Assembly: GCA_963702165.1 (NCBI GenBank)
Contig: OY969722.1
Coordinates: forward strand, 1,116,001 to 1,180,000
Source of the DNA: Terrimesophilobacter sp963702165
Lineage (GTDB): Bacteria > Actinomycetota > Actinomycetes > Actinomycetales > Microbacteriaceae
Length of the DNA stretch: 64,000 nt
Reading direction: 5' to 3'
Of this stretch, positions 18,086-27,077 are shown in pieces. Position 1 is the stretch's first letter. Each line of letters begins with the position of its first letter. A program made the position numbers and the translations under genes. The notes under the pieces were generated by a model. That model was not told the origin of the DNA, ran no database searches, and saw only the letters and a program-made list of their open reading frames with translations.

Positions 18086-19125
18086 CGCTGGGCTCCTGTC
18101 TTCTCGGCCGCGGCCGGTTCGCTGTTGTCATCTGGATGCTCGTCACTGGGTTGGCCCTCGCCCGCTTCGCGCAGGGTGCGGCCGGTGAGCGCGAGGAATA
18201 CGTCGTCGAGCGTCGGCGGTACGCCGGTGGCGCGCTCGACCGTCAGGCCCGCCGCGTCCAGCGCTCGCACCGCAGCTGGGAGCAGCGCGTCGCCATCCGG
18301 TGCGGTGAAGGTGACGGATGCCTGCCCGTCGCGCCCGATCTCACGGTCGGTGAGTTGCTGGATTACCGCTACCGCCGCATCCGCCTCCCCGTCTGTCGCG
18401 AAACCAAGCGTGAGCACATCGCCAGCGAGGTGCGCCTTCAGTCGCGCCGCGGTGTCGTCGGCGATGACGCGGCCCTTGTCCATGACCATGACGCGTTCCG
18501 CATAGCGGTCGGCCTCCTCGAGGTAGTGCGTGGTGAGGAACACCGTCGTCCCGTGCTCGGTGCGCAAGTCAAGGATGTGCTGCCACAGGTTGGCGCGACT
18601 CTGCGGGTCGAGCCCGGTCGACGGCTCGTCGAGAAACAGCAGCGGCGGTGCGTGCATCAGGCCGAGCGCAATGTCGAGGCGCCGCTTCTGCCCGCCGGAC
18701 AGTTGCTGCACCGAGCGGGTCGCGAACGGCGCGAGGTCGAGTGATTCGATCAGTTCGTCGGCACGGGCTCGGGATGCGGCGGCCGACATCCCGTAGAACG
18801 CACCCTGGCTGAGCAGCTCGTCGCGGACACGCTGCGCGAAGCTGCCGCTGGTGAGCTGGCCGACGTATCCGATGCTGGAGCGCACCCCGGCGGGTTGCTT
18901 CAGGATGTCGTGGCCGACGACCTGCGCGGTGCCGGAGGTCGGTGGCATCAGGGTGGTGAGCATCCGGAGGCTGGTGGACTTGCCCGCGCCGTTGGGACCG
19001 AGGAAGGCAACGAGTGCGCCGCGCTCGACCTGGAAGGTGAGGTCGGTGACGGCCTCCACGGTCTTCTTCTTGACGATGAAGCGCTTGGTTAGGGCGTGCG
19101 CTTCGATGATCGGTTCGCTGGTCAT
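18082..19125 (-). CDS. ABC transporter ATPase, DrrA-like
   Basis: 347 residues. Walker A GPNGAGKST lies at 43-51, with signature LSGGQKRR, Walker B LLFLDEP and STGLDPQSR. A C-terminal regulatory region of about 100 residues is typical of drug-resistance DrrA ATPases. The start ATG 19125 was chosen because the longer open frame upstream runs through the divergent regulator. It is the first gene of the two-gene operon and lies beside an inverted repeat that probably binds the WYL regulator. Confidence 0.85.
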   Translation of the reverse strand: MTSEPIIEAHALTKRFIVKKKTVEAVTDLTFQVERGALVAFLGPNGAGKSTSLRMLTTLMPPTSGTAQVVGHDILKQPAGVRSSIGYVGQLTSGSFAQRVRDELLSQGAFYGMSAAASRARADELIESLDLAPFATRSVQQLSGGQKRRLDIALGLMHAPPLLFLDEPSTGLDPQSRANLWQHILDLRTEHGTTVFLTTHYLEEADRYAERVMVMDKGRVIADDTAARLKAHLAGDVLTLGFATDGEADAAVAVIQQLTDREIGRDGQASVTFTAPDGDALLPAAVRALDAAGLTVERATGVPPTLDDVFLALTGRTLREAGEGQPSDEHPDDNSEPAAAEKTGAQR

Positions 19126-19146
19126 GCGTCGAAGGTAGACCCGTAT

Positions 19147-19165
19147 GCGGACAGATTCTGTCCGC
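19147..19165. promoter_or_regulatory. Perfect inverted repeat, probable WYL-regulator operator
   Basis: GCGGACAGA and TCTGTCCGC form a perfect 9-bp inverted repeat around one central T. It sits midway between the divergent starts of the exporter operon (19125) and the regulator gene (19187), which is where a shared autoregulatory operator would be expected. Confidence 0.6.
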
Positions 19166-19186
19166 GATGTGTGAAATTCTTGGGAC

Positions 19187-20178
19187 ATGTCCGATACGAC
19201 GACACGGGCGCTCTCGTTGCTCAATCTGTTGCAGACCCACCGGCACTGGCCGGGAGCCGAATTGGCCGACCGGCTTGGCGTCACGGAGCGGACGGTACGA
19301 CGAGACGTGGAGCGCTGCGCGAGCTGGGCTACCGGATCGAGTCGACGCCCGGGGCGAGCGGTGGATACCGACTGGAGGCGGGAGCGGCAGTTCCGCCCCT
19401 CCTGCTGACCGATGAGGAGGCGGTGGCGATGGCCATCGGGCTGCGCGTGGCTGCCTCGCAGCGGCTGGTATCCGGACCGGAGACGACCGTCACGGCGCTC
19501 GCGAAGCTCGAGCAGGTACTGCCCGCTCCCCTGCGCCGACGGGTCATCGCGCTGGCCGACGCGGTGCAGCCCGCGGGGATCAACGCCGGCGCGGCTGTGT
19601 CGAGCGAGGTGCTCGGTGAGCTTGCGCTCGCCTGTCGTGACCATGAGCGGGTGCGCTTCAGCTACACCGCGGCATCCGGAGAGGTGACCCGGCGCCGGGT
19701 CGAGCCGCACGCGCTCGCGCCGGCCGAACGGCACTGGTATCTGTTGTGCTGGGATCTGGAGAGGGATGACTGGAGGACTTTCCGGGTCGACCGACTGGAG
19801 GGCGTCGAGCACACGCGGGTGCTGTTCGAGCCGAGGCCGCTGACGCCGGAGCAGATCGAGGAGTTCGTCCTGGTGGCGCGGTCGTGGGTGCGGCAGACGG
19901 TGGAGGCGGAAGCGCTGATGGAGCTGCCGCTGGCCGAGATGCGCGAGATTTTCGGGCAATGGGGTCAGGGTGCGACCGCGGAAGGCGACGCCCGCACGCG
20001 GTGGCCGGTGGGTGGCAGCGACTTCCGGGAGACGATGTACGGGTTGTCGTGGATCCCGGCCGGGGTCGAGTACACGGTCGACTTGGATGACGCTCCTCGT
20101 GCCGAGCTGCGCGAGACGCTCGGACGGATGCTGCGCGCGCTCGATGGCGTGCCGGCCGAACACGACCGTCGGCCTTAG
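19187..20178 (+). CDS. YafY-type HTH/WYL transcriptional regulator, frameshifted near 19315
   Basis: The N-terminal HTH frame starts at ATG 19187 (RALSLLNLLQTHRHWPGAEL, then VTERTVRRDVERC). It goes out of phase at about 19315, where one C is missing from GAGCGC-TGCGCG. The next frame continues at RELGYRIESTPGASGGYRL through the WYL domain (EVTRRRVEPHALAPAERHWY) to 20178. The corrected protein is about 330 residues. WYL regulators sense ligands and control adjacent genes; the divergent DrrAB-like exporter and the inverted repeat between them make an autoregulated efflux unit likely. Confidence 0.75.
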
Positions 20179-20276
20179 TCCGCCCTCGCCCGCCTATCCA
20201 TTTCGAGTGGCGATTTCCTTATGTCGCATTTAGCGACAAGAGGAAAAAGGGTCACTCTGGGCGCCGCGAGCCGCGC

Positions 20277-20870
20277 TCATTCGTAGGCGAGGTATCGGCC
20301 GGGCTTGTTGAGTTCCTGGATCGTGAACCGCAACTCGAGGTCGGTCTGCCCGATCATGTCCACTTGCTGGGCGAACTGCTCGTTGGTGACGAAGACGTGT
20401 CGCCGCAGGTTCCAACCCTGGGCGAGCCAGCTGCGAAGGGCATCCAATAGGCGGCGGTCGGTCCGCGCTGCCAGTTGCGACTTGCGAACCCAGAAGTAGA
20501 CCGCCGCGTCATAGTCGTCCCACTCCGAGTCTCCGATCGGGGCGATGGTCGCGCCGGCGAACATCCGCGCATCCGTCGGCATGATGTAGACGCAGCCAAG
20601 GCATTTCGTCTCTTCCGGGTTCATCACCGTGTAGGTGAGTGCCTGACGTTTGGCGTGCCGCTGTTCGAGGTTCTCGAGGTCGGCGCGGTTGGCGGCGACA
20701 GTGAAGTCGTCTTCGGGCCAGGTCGTCTGTTCCCACGTACGGAGGTAATCCTTGCTCTCCATCACGGCCGCGTAGTCCAGCTCGGCATCTGTAGCCAGAA
20801 TCGGACGGAGTGTGAATTCCTCTGTCGACAGCCCGTCGGGGATGACGAGTTCAGTGTTCTCGAGTCGCAC
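20277..20870 (-). CDS. GNAT-family N-acetyltransferase
   Basis: 197 residues. The segments FTLRPILATDAELDYAAVM, TYTVMNPEETKCLGCVYI and DAAVYFWVRKSQL follow the layout of GNAT acetyltransferases, although the usual acetyl-CoA loop (Q/RxxGxG/A) is not clear. The C-terminal half (LRRHVFVTNEQFAQQVDMI) is also GNAT-like. Substrate is unknown. It is a single gene. Confidence 0.6.
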   Translation of the reverse strand: MRLENTELVIPDGLSTEEFTLRPILATDAELDYAAVMESKDYLRTWEQTTWPEDDFTVAANRADLENLEQRHAKRQALTYTVMNPEETKCLGCVYIMPTDARMFAGATIAPIGDSEWDDYDAAVYFWVRKSQLAARTDRRLLDALRSWLAQGWNLRRHVFVTNEQFAQQVDMIGQTDLELRFTIQELNKPGRYLAYE

Positions 20871-21123
20871 GTCCTTGTTCCTTCGCTCACGTTTACCTCA
20901 CCACGCTATCCGCGTGCTCCCGCGACTCCAAGGTCGGACGGATGTCGGTGGGTCTCGGCTAGTGTGTGGATCACGTTCACGAGTCGTGGCTTTCGGTACC
21001 TGGCCGGCCGCGCGGCAACCCGAGTCCATCGACTTCCGGGTGCCCCAGGGGAAGAACGGGCGAGGCGCCGACCGGTGCCACGCAAGATTCGATGGGGCTC
21101 GCCCCAGAGAGGGCGGCAAAAAA

Positions 21124-21516
21124 ATGCACGCCGGATGCACCGATTGTGAACACCTGACCCGCGCAGAGGCCTATCGCTGGCTCGGAGAGAACCACTGGAT
21201 ACCGGCGCGCCACGGAGTCAACTGGATCGCCGAGGACCTGGAGCGGACCATCGGCAGTCTCCGCCCGGGCGAGGAACTCGAGGTCGACTATCGTGGCGAA
21301 GTCGCCGACGCACCCACGATCGCCATCCGCCGTTCTGCCAACGGTGCTTTCAGCGCCAAGGGACCGGGTGGCTGGCTCGACACGACCGGCCACACGAGTT
21401 GGACGTGGCAGCCGAGCGACGGAGCGGACGCGCTGGCGCAGATCAGGTACGACCTGCTGTCGTTCATCAGGGATTGCCGCGGGGCGGAACGCGTGATCCT
21501 GATCCAGCCGAGCTGA
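21124..21516 (+). CDS. Hypothetical protein
   Basis: 130 residues beginning MHAGCTDCEHLTRAEAYRWL. The N-terminus has a Cys pair four residues apart that could bind metal, and the rest is acidic and soluble with several Trp residues. I recognise no family. The short start at 21124 is preferred because the longer open frame upstream has unlike composition and antisense character. Confidence 0.5.
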   Translation: MHAGCTDCEHLTRAEAYRWLGENHWIPARHGVNWIAEDLERTIGSLRPGEELEVDYRGEVADAPTIAIRRSANGAFSAKGPGGWLDTTGHTSWTWQPSDGADALAQIRYDLLSFIRDCRGAERVILIQPS

Positions 21517-21530
21517 CCGGCGCGAAGAGA

Positions 21531-22210
21531 TCAGCCGATGAAGTTCTCCGGAACTTGCGGGCAGACTCGATTGATGCGAGCCAGCTCCTCCGTGCCGATG
21601 GCGGCATCGGCTACGCCGGCGTGGATGAACCAACCACCGTCCGTGCGATAGGTCTCTCGAAAACGCTGCAGGCTGGGCGCGGGCGGAACGGTATAGCCCT
21701 CTCGCTCCAAGCACGGCTTGAGCGAGTACAGGTAGTAGTCGTACGCCGCGTGATCTTTGCATCAGCTCATTGGGAGCGTTGTACTTCGGATGCACCGGAT
21801 ACATCGCCTCGCAGGTATAGAAGGCCACGAAGTACGGTTCGCTTCCTGGCCTGCCCTGGACCGACCACGATCCATTCGCATCCGGTTCGACGTGGTGCCC
21901 CATTTCGGCAAGGCAATCGGGGATGATCGTCGTCCAGTCGGTTTGGTCGATCAGGCGAACTCGATGCGACCTCGGGCGCATCGCGTCAGGATGGATGCTC
22001 GCGACGTTGCGCCAGGCGATGTCTAGGTAGCGGACCGACGACCTGCTCCTCGACCGCGGTGAGATCCTGGTTCAGCGACTCGGTGGGCCCGGGTCCTGGT
22101 TCTGGTGGTTCCGTATCGGCGACACAACCGGCCAGCACCAGCAGGATCATGGCGGACCACACAAGCCAACCGAGACGACGCTTCTCCGATAGCGACTTCG
22201 CCTCACACAT
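21531..22210 (-). CDS. Lipoprotein of a small paralogous family, two frameshifts
   Basis: Three frames must be joined. The first starts at about ATG 22210, carries the signal peptide and lipobox VLAGC, and ends near 22030 at EEQVVGP. The second gives YLDIAWRNVASIHPDAMRP and continues through PYFVAFYTCEAMYP to NAPNELMQ near 21765. The third gives HAAYDYYLYSLKPCLEREGY and ends CPQVPENFIG at 21531. Spliced together they make about 226 residues. The C-terminal half resembles the lipoprotein at 38183-38770 (a helical segment with Cys, then GY, then a Pro-rich stretch). Function is unknown. Confidence 0.5.
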
Positions 22211-22370
22211 TTGGTCATACTGACACATGCGCGCGCAAGTGGGCAGGCGCAGATCACCCGCCGTGGATGAGGCGGCCATCACTCTCGCAGTGCGACCTTG
22301 GACTTCGGGATCGGCCGACGGTCAACGACTCGAGCGGCGACTTCGCCCGAACGACCGGAAGGTGCTTCTG

Positions 22371-22904
22371 ATGGCATTCGACACACTCATCGTTATCGCC
22401 GGCGTCTACCCTGACCTCAAGTCCGCCGAGGAGGACTACGACCTGGTCAAAGAGCTCCACTCCAAGGAGGGGCTCATGGACGCCTACGACGCCGCCGTCA
22501 TCCATCGCCGCGACGACGGCAAGGTGAAGATCACCCGCAAGCACGAGACCCCGACCCGGGTTGGTGGCGTACTCGGCGGTGGCGCCGGTCTGGCCACCGG
22601 TCTCGTCATCGCGCTCTTCCCATTCGCGGCGATCGGCGGCGGCCTGCTCGCAGCAACAGCCGGCGGTGGCGCAATCCTCGGGGCAGTCGCCGGGCACGCA
22701 GCGGCCGGCATGAGTCGCGACGACCTGAAGGAACTCGGCGAGTCTCTCGACAACGGCGAAGCCGGCCTGGTGGTCGTCGGCGTGATGGACATGGAAGCGC
22801 GGATCGAACAGGCCATGCGCCGCGCGGAGAAGCTCGAGAAGAAGGAACTCAAGGCGGACGTCGAGGCCATCGAGCGCGACGCGAAGGAAGCGTCCGGTCA
22901 GTAG
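22371..22904 (+). CDS. DUF1269-like membrane-associated protein
   Basis: 177 residues. Residues 1-60 form a ferredoxin-like domain (DTLIVIAGVYPDLKSAEEDY). A Gly-rich hydrophobic hairpin follows (RVGGVLGGGAGLATGLVIAL, then GGGAILGAVAGHAAAG). The C-terminus is a long charged helix (EKLEKKELKADVEAIERDAK). This is the DUF1269 architecture. GGAAGG precedes the ATG by seven bases. It lies 28 bases upstream of the M24 peptidase on the same strand, so they may be co-transcribed. Confidence 0.7.
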   Translation: MAFDTLIVIAGVYPDLKSAEEDYDLVKELHSKEGLMDAYDAAVIHRRDDGKVKITRKHETPTRVGGVLGGGAGLATGLVIALFPFAAIGGGLLAATAGGGAILGAVAGHAAAGMSRDDLKELGESLDNGEAGLVVVGVMDMEARIEQAMRRAEKLEKKELKADVEAIERDAKEASGQ

Positions 22905-22932
22905 CGACCCCGCACCGACAGGCGGACTCAGG

Positions 22933-24057
22933 ATGCCATCGGAACCCGTCCGGTTCACGAGCGACGACTACGCGACCCGGATGGCTCGTGTCGTCGACGA
23001 CGCGCTCGCGGCGGAACTCGACGGGGTGATCGTGACGCCCGGGCCGGACCTGGTCTGGCTCACCGGCTACCGACCCACGGCCATAACCGAACGGCTGACA
23101 GTACTGGTTCTCGGCCCCGACATGCGCCCGACGCTCCTCGTGCCCATCTTGGAGAGACCGGATGCGGAAGCAGCCGAGGGTTCCACCGCCGTGACGATCC
23201 TCGACTGGGCCGATGGGACCGACCCGTACGAGACGGCTCATCGCTTGCTGCGCCCGGACGGCCGGTTCGGGGTCTCCGACTCGGCGTGGGCCATGCACCT
23301 CCTCGGACTCCAGGAGGTACTGCCGGACACCCGCTACCGGGCGTTGAGCCACGCTCTTCCCATGATGCGCGCGGTCAAGGACGCCAACGAGCTCGGCCGT
23401 CTCGCCATGGCGGGCGCATCCGCCGACTCCACCTACGGCGAGATCGTGAAACTGCGGTTCGCCGGTCGGCGCGAGACGGAGGTGGCCGCCGACCTGGACC
23501 GGCTGCTGCGGGAGTTCGGCCATGAGCAGGTCGACTTCACCGTGGTCGGTTCCGGTCCCAACGGCGCCAACCCCCACCACGAGGCAGGCGACCGGATGAT
23601 CGAGCCCGGCGATGCGGTCGTGCTCGACTTCGGCGGCCTCATGTACGGCTACGGCTCGGACACGACCCGCACGGTGTGCGTCGGCGAGCCGTCGGCCGAG
23701 GTGCGCGACGTCCACGAGATAGTCCGGCGGGCGCAGCAGGCGGCCTTCGAAGCGGTGCGACCGGGCGTGCCGTGCCAGGAGATCGACCGGGTGGCCCGGG
23801 CGGTCATCACGGAGGCGGGGTACGGCGAGCAGTTCATCCACCGCACCGGCCACGGCATCGGGGTGACCACTCACGAACCGCCGTACATGGTCGAGGGCGA
23901 GGAGCAGCCCCTCCGGCCGGGCATGTGCTTCTCGATCGAGCCGGGCATCTACCTCGCCGGACGCTTCGGTGTCCGAATCGAGGACATCGTCACCGTCACG
24001 GACGACGGCGGCGAGCGCTTCAACAACACCGACCACGCCCTGCGGGTGGTCGAGTAG
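22933..24057 (+). CDS. M24-family Xaa-Pro peptidase (aminopeptidase P-like)
   Basis: 374 residues with a creatinase-type N-terminal domain and a pita-bread catalytic domain. The metal ligands are all present: Asp in VLDFGG, Asp in GSDTTRT, His in GTGHGIG-type RTGHGIGVT, Glu in SIEPGIY and Glu in RIEDIV. It should release an N-terminal residue before proline or hydrolyse a related imide. It is convergent with the polyamine transporter operon. Exact substrate is unknown. Confidence 0.85.
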   Translation: MPSEPVRFTSDDYATRMARVVDDALAAELDGVIVTPGPDLVWLTGYRPTAITERLTVLVLGPDMRPTLLVPILERPDAEAAEGSTAVTILDWADGTDPYETAHRLLRPDGRFGVSDSAWAMHLLGLQEVLPDTRYRALSHALPMMRAVKDANELGRLAMAGASADSTYGEIVKLRFAGRRETEVAADLDRLLREFGHEQVDFTVVGSGPNGANPHHEAGDRMIEPGDAVVLDFGGLMYGYGSDTTRTVCVGEPSAEVRDVHEIVRRAQQAAFEAVRPGVPCQEIDRVARAVITEAGYGEQFIHRTGHGIGVTTHEPPYMVEGEEQPLRPGMCFSIEPGIYLAGRFGVRIEDIVTVTDDGGERFNNTDHALRVVE

Positions 24058-24087
24058 GCGGCATCCGGATGCCGTCGTGCCGCAGCC

Positions 24088-24945
24088 TCAGCGCGACCGG
24101 TTCGCTCGCACGGTAGCCACGATCGACATCGTCACCGCCAGCGCCATCACCACCAGGAAGATCACGACGGCGATCACGTTCACCTGCGGCGGCACTCCGC
24201 GCTTGGCAGCACCCCACACGTACATCGGGAATGTCATGGCGTTGCCGGAGTTGAAGTTCGTGATGATGAAGTCGTCCAGCGACAGCGCGAACGCGAGTAC
24301 CGCCCCGGCCAGGATGCCGGGTGCCGCCAGCGGCAGAGTGACCCGCCTGAACGTGCGCCACGGCGTCGCGTAGAGATCGGCCGCCGCTTCGGTGAGACTC
24401 GGATCGAGCATCGCCAGCCGCGCCTTCACGACGATGATCACGAAGCTGATGCAGAACATGATGTGCGCCAGCAGGATCGCGACCGGACCGAGCGGAATTC
24501 CGACGTTCACGTACAGCGTGAGCAACGACGCCCCCAGCACCACCTCCGGCATCGTCATCGGCAGCAGCACAAGGATGTTGGCCATCCCCTGCCCCCGGAA
24601 CCTGAACCGGGTGAGGGCGTAGGCCGCGAGCACACCGATGATCGTCGCGGCGAGCGCGGCACCGAGCGCGATCTGCAGGCTCAGGGCAACGGAATCGCAC
24701 AGGCCGTACGGGCCGCACATGTTCGTCCAGTTGTCGAGCGTGAACTCGTTGAAGGTGAAGTTGTAGCGGCCGGCCGGCTTGTTCAGCGACATCACGACGA
24801 TGACGGCGATGGGCAGCAGCAGGTAGACGGTGGCCAGCGCGCCGATCACGCGGATGATGTGGCGGCCGAAGAAGCCGGCAACGCGCTCCCGCACGGGCGA
24901 ATAGTTCAGCCGAGCCGAGGGCTGCGGGGCAGTCGAGACACTCAT
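24088..24945 (-). CDS. potC: Spermidine/putrescine-type ABC permease, PotC-like
   Basis: 285 residues with six helices and the binding-protein-dependent transport EAA loop (TEAAADLYATPWRTFRRVTL). It is the last gene of a four-gene operon and starts 12 bases after the PotB-like gene. With PotB it forms the membrane channel of a polyamine-type importer. Polyamine specificity comes from family resemblance of the whole operon. Confidence 0.85.
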   Translation of the reverse strand: MSVSTAPQPSARLNYSPVRERVAGFFGRHIIRVIGALATVYLLLPIAVIVVMSLNKPAGRYNFTFNEFTLDNWTNMCGPYGLCDSVALSLQIALGAALAATIIGVLAAYALTRFRFRGQGMANILVLLPMTMPEVVLGASLLTLYVNVGIPLGPVAILLAHIMFCISFVIIVVKARLAMLDPSLTEAAADLYATPWRTFRRVTLPLAAPGILAGAVLAFALSLDDFIITNFNSGNAMTFPMYVWGAAKRGVPPQVNVIAVVIFLVVMALAVTMSIVATVRANRSR

Positions 24946-24957
24946 GACACTCCTCCC

Positions 24958-25821
24958 CTACAGGATTTCGTTCGTGCGCGATCGGCGCATCGAGATGGTG
25001 ACCAGGCCGATGATCAGCACGATGAGCGACACCGAGAGAGCGGATGCCATCGGGTAGTCGAGCGCGCGCAGGTACTGGCTCTCGATCACGTTGCCGATCA
25101 TCTGCGTGTCGACACTGCCGAGCAGCTGGGCATTGACGAAGTCTCCGGCAGCCGGGATGAAGACGAGCAGGCACCCCGACACGATCCCGGGCAGCGACAG
25201 GGGCAGTGTCACGCGCCGGAACGCGCGGAATCCGCTCGCGTACAGGTCAGTGGCGGCCTCGATCAGCCTCTTGTCGAGGCGATCCAGGCTCACATAGATC
25301 GGCAGCGTCATGAAGGGCAGGAAGTTGTAGGTCAAGCCTGCGATGACCGCCGCAGGCGAGGCGAGCAGCCACTGGTCGGGCGCCAGGATGTGCAGTGACC
25401 GCAACACCTCCACCACGATCCCCTGGTCGGCGAGGATCGTGGTCCAGGCCAGCGTCCGAACCAGGAAGCTTGCGAACAAGGGCGCAACGACCAGCACCAG
25501 GAGCAGATACTTCCAGCGCCCGGCCTTGAAGACGATCATGTAGGCCAGCGGGTAGGCGATGAGCAGCGCGCACACCGTCGCGATCGCGGCGTAGGTGATG
25601 GAACGCAGGAACCACGGCCAATAGGCACCGATGGCACTCACGTAGTTGCCCACCTCGAAGGTGAACGCGAAGCCCTCCGAGAATGACCCCGACTGCAGCG
25701 ACCCCATCAGCAGGGTGACCATCGGTGCCAGGAAGAACATCAGCAACCACACCACCATGGGCGCGAGAAGCAGATACGGCGCGAGAGTCCTGCGCCTTTC
25801 GGCGCTCAGTGCGGACACCAT
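24958..25821 (-). CDS. potB: Spermidine/putrescine-type ABC permease, PotB-like
   Basis: 287 residues, six helices, and an EAA loop (IEAATDLYASGFRAFRRVTL). It begins eight bases after the ATPase gene ends, inside the same minus-strand operon. The N-terminal LAPYLLLAPMVVWLLMFF helix is typical of PotB subunits. Confidence 0.85.
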   Translation of the reverse strand: MVSALSAERRRTLAPYLLLAPMVVWLLMFFLAPMVTLLMGSLQSGSFSEGFAFTFEVGNYVSAIGAYWPWFLRSITYAAIATVCALLIAYPLAYMIVFKAGRWKYLLLVLVVAPLFASFLVRTLAWTTILADQGIVVEVLRSLHILAPDQWLLASPAAVIAGLTYNFLPFMTLPIYVSLDRLDKRLIEAATDLYASGFRAFRRVTLPLSLPGIVSGCLLVFIPAAGDFVNAQLLGSVDTQMIGNVIESQYLRALDYPMASALSVSLIVLIIGLVTISMRRSRTNEIL

Positions 25822-25829
25822 CGTCCCGA

Positions 25830-27077
25830 CTACGCGCTCGCGCCCGGGTTCGCCCGGGCGGCCGCTCGTTCGGGATCGATGCTCACGGCACGCGTGTCCG
25901 CCCCGACCGGGCTGCCTTCGCCTGCGTGCGGATCCTCGTTGCCGTCGAGTGCGAAGGTGTGATCCCGGTGCCAGCGCAGTTTCACCGGGGTGCCTGGGGC
26001 GAGTCGCCGCACGGCTGACTGGTTCTGCACGAACGCCTTCATCGTCTCGTCCATCCCCGTGACCGCCACCACGTACTCGGTGCCGATGCCGATGTAGGAG
26101 GAGTCGAGCACGACGCCTGAGATCTCGTTCTCTGACGAGTCGGCGGCGCCCTCCTCCACGAGGTGGATCTTCTCCGGGCGGACGCCGACGAAGACCTGGG
26201 CGTTCGTGCTGTGCACCCGATCCCGTGGAATATGCACCGGATGCCCCGCGACGTTCGCGACCGCGAAGTCGCCTTCGTTACCGCGCACCTCGGCCTGCAG
26301 CAGGTTCGAGCTGCCGAGGAAGTTCGCGACGAACGCGGTCCGCGGGGACTCGTACAGCTCCTCCGGGGCGCCCATCTGCTCGATCCGGCCCTTGTTCATG
26401 ACCGCGATCTTGTCGGCCATGGTCATGGCCTCTTCCTGGTCGTGGGTGACGTGCAGGAAGGTGAGACCGAGCTCGGCCTGGATCTGCTTGATCTGGTACT
26501 GCATCTGACGACGCAGTTTCATGTCCAGAGCACCCAGCGGCTCATCCAGCAGCAGCACCTGGGGCTCGTTCACGATCGCCCGGGCGAGCGCGACTCGTTG
26601 CTGCTGGCCACCCGACAACTGGGCAGGCTTGCGGTGCGCCATGCTCGCCAGCTCGACCGTTTCGAGAATCCGGTTGACCTTCTCCTTGATGTTCTTCTTG
26701 CGTCGCTCGCGCAGGCCGAACGCCACATTCTCGAACACCGTCAGGTGCGGGAACAGCGCATACGACTGGAACACCGTGTTGACCGGCCGGCGGAACGTCC
26801 GCAGCTGGGCGATATCGGTGCCGGACAGAAGAATCTGCCCTCCGTCTGGCTGTTCCAGTCCGGCCACCATCCGCAGGGTCGTGGTCTTGCCGCATCCGGA
26901 AGGTCCGAGCAGGGCAAACAACTCGCCACTGGGAATCGTGAGGTCGAGATGATCGACCACGGTGTTCTGCCCGTAGCGCTTCACCAGCCCCCGCAGCTCG
27001 AGATCCCCGTCTCGGGCGGACAGCGTCACGCCCTCGATGCCTGCGGCGGCCTCGGTCGTTGTGTCCGTAATGCTCAC
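25830..27077 (-). CDS. potA: Spermidine/putrescine-type ABC ATPase, PotA-like
   Basis: 415 residues. Walker A GPSGCGKTT, Q-loop, signature LSGGQQQRVALARA, Walker B LLLDEPLGALD and switch VTHDQEEAMT are complete. A C-terminal TOBE-type domain (residues about 260-380, VGVRPEKIHL) is the usual PotA regulatory part. The ATG overlaps the end of the binding-protein gene by four bases. An unusually long charged tail follows the TOBE domain. Confidence 0.88.
   Translation of the reverse strand: MSITDTTTEAAAGIEGVTLSARDGDLELRGLVKRYGQNTVVDHLDLTIPSGELFALLGPSGCGKTTTLRMVAGLEQPDGGQILLSGTDIAQLRTFRRPVNTVFQSYALFPHLTVFENVAFGLRERRKKNIKEKVNRILETVELASMAHRKPAQLSGGQQQRVALARAIVNEPQVLLLDEPLGALDMKLRRQMQYQIKQIQAELGLTFLHVTHDQEEAMTMADKIAVMNKGRIEQMGAPEELYESPRTAFVANFLGSSNLLQAEVRGNEGDFAVANVAGHPVHIPRDRVHSTNAQVFVGVRPEKIHLVEEGAADSSENEISGVVLDSSYIGIGTEYVVAVTGMDETMKAFVQNQSAVRRLAPGTPVKLRWHRDHTFALDGNEDPHAGEGSPVGADTRAVSIDPERAAARANPGASA

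Noticed and set aside
20223..20237. Short hairpin GTCGC-ATTTA-GCGAC between convergent genes
   Set aside because: Five base pairs only and no T-run; too weak to call a terminator or operator.
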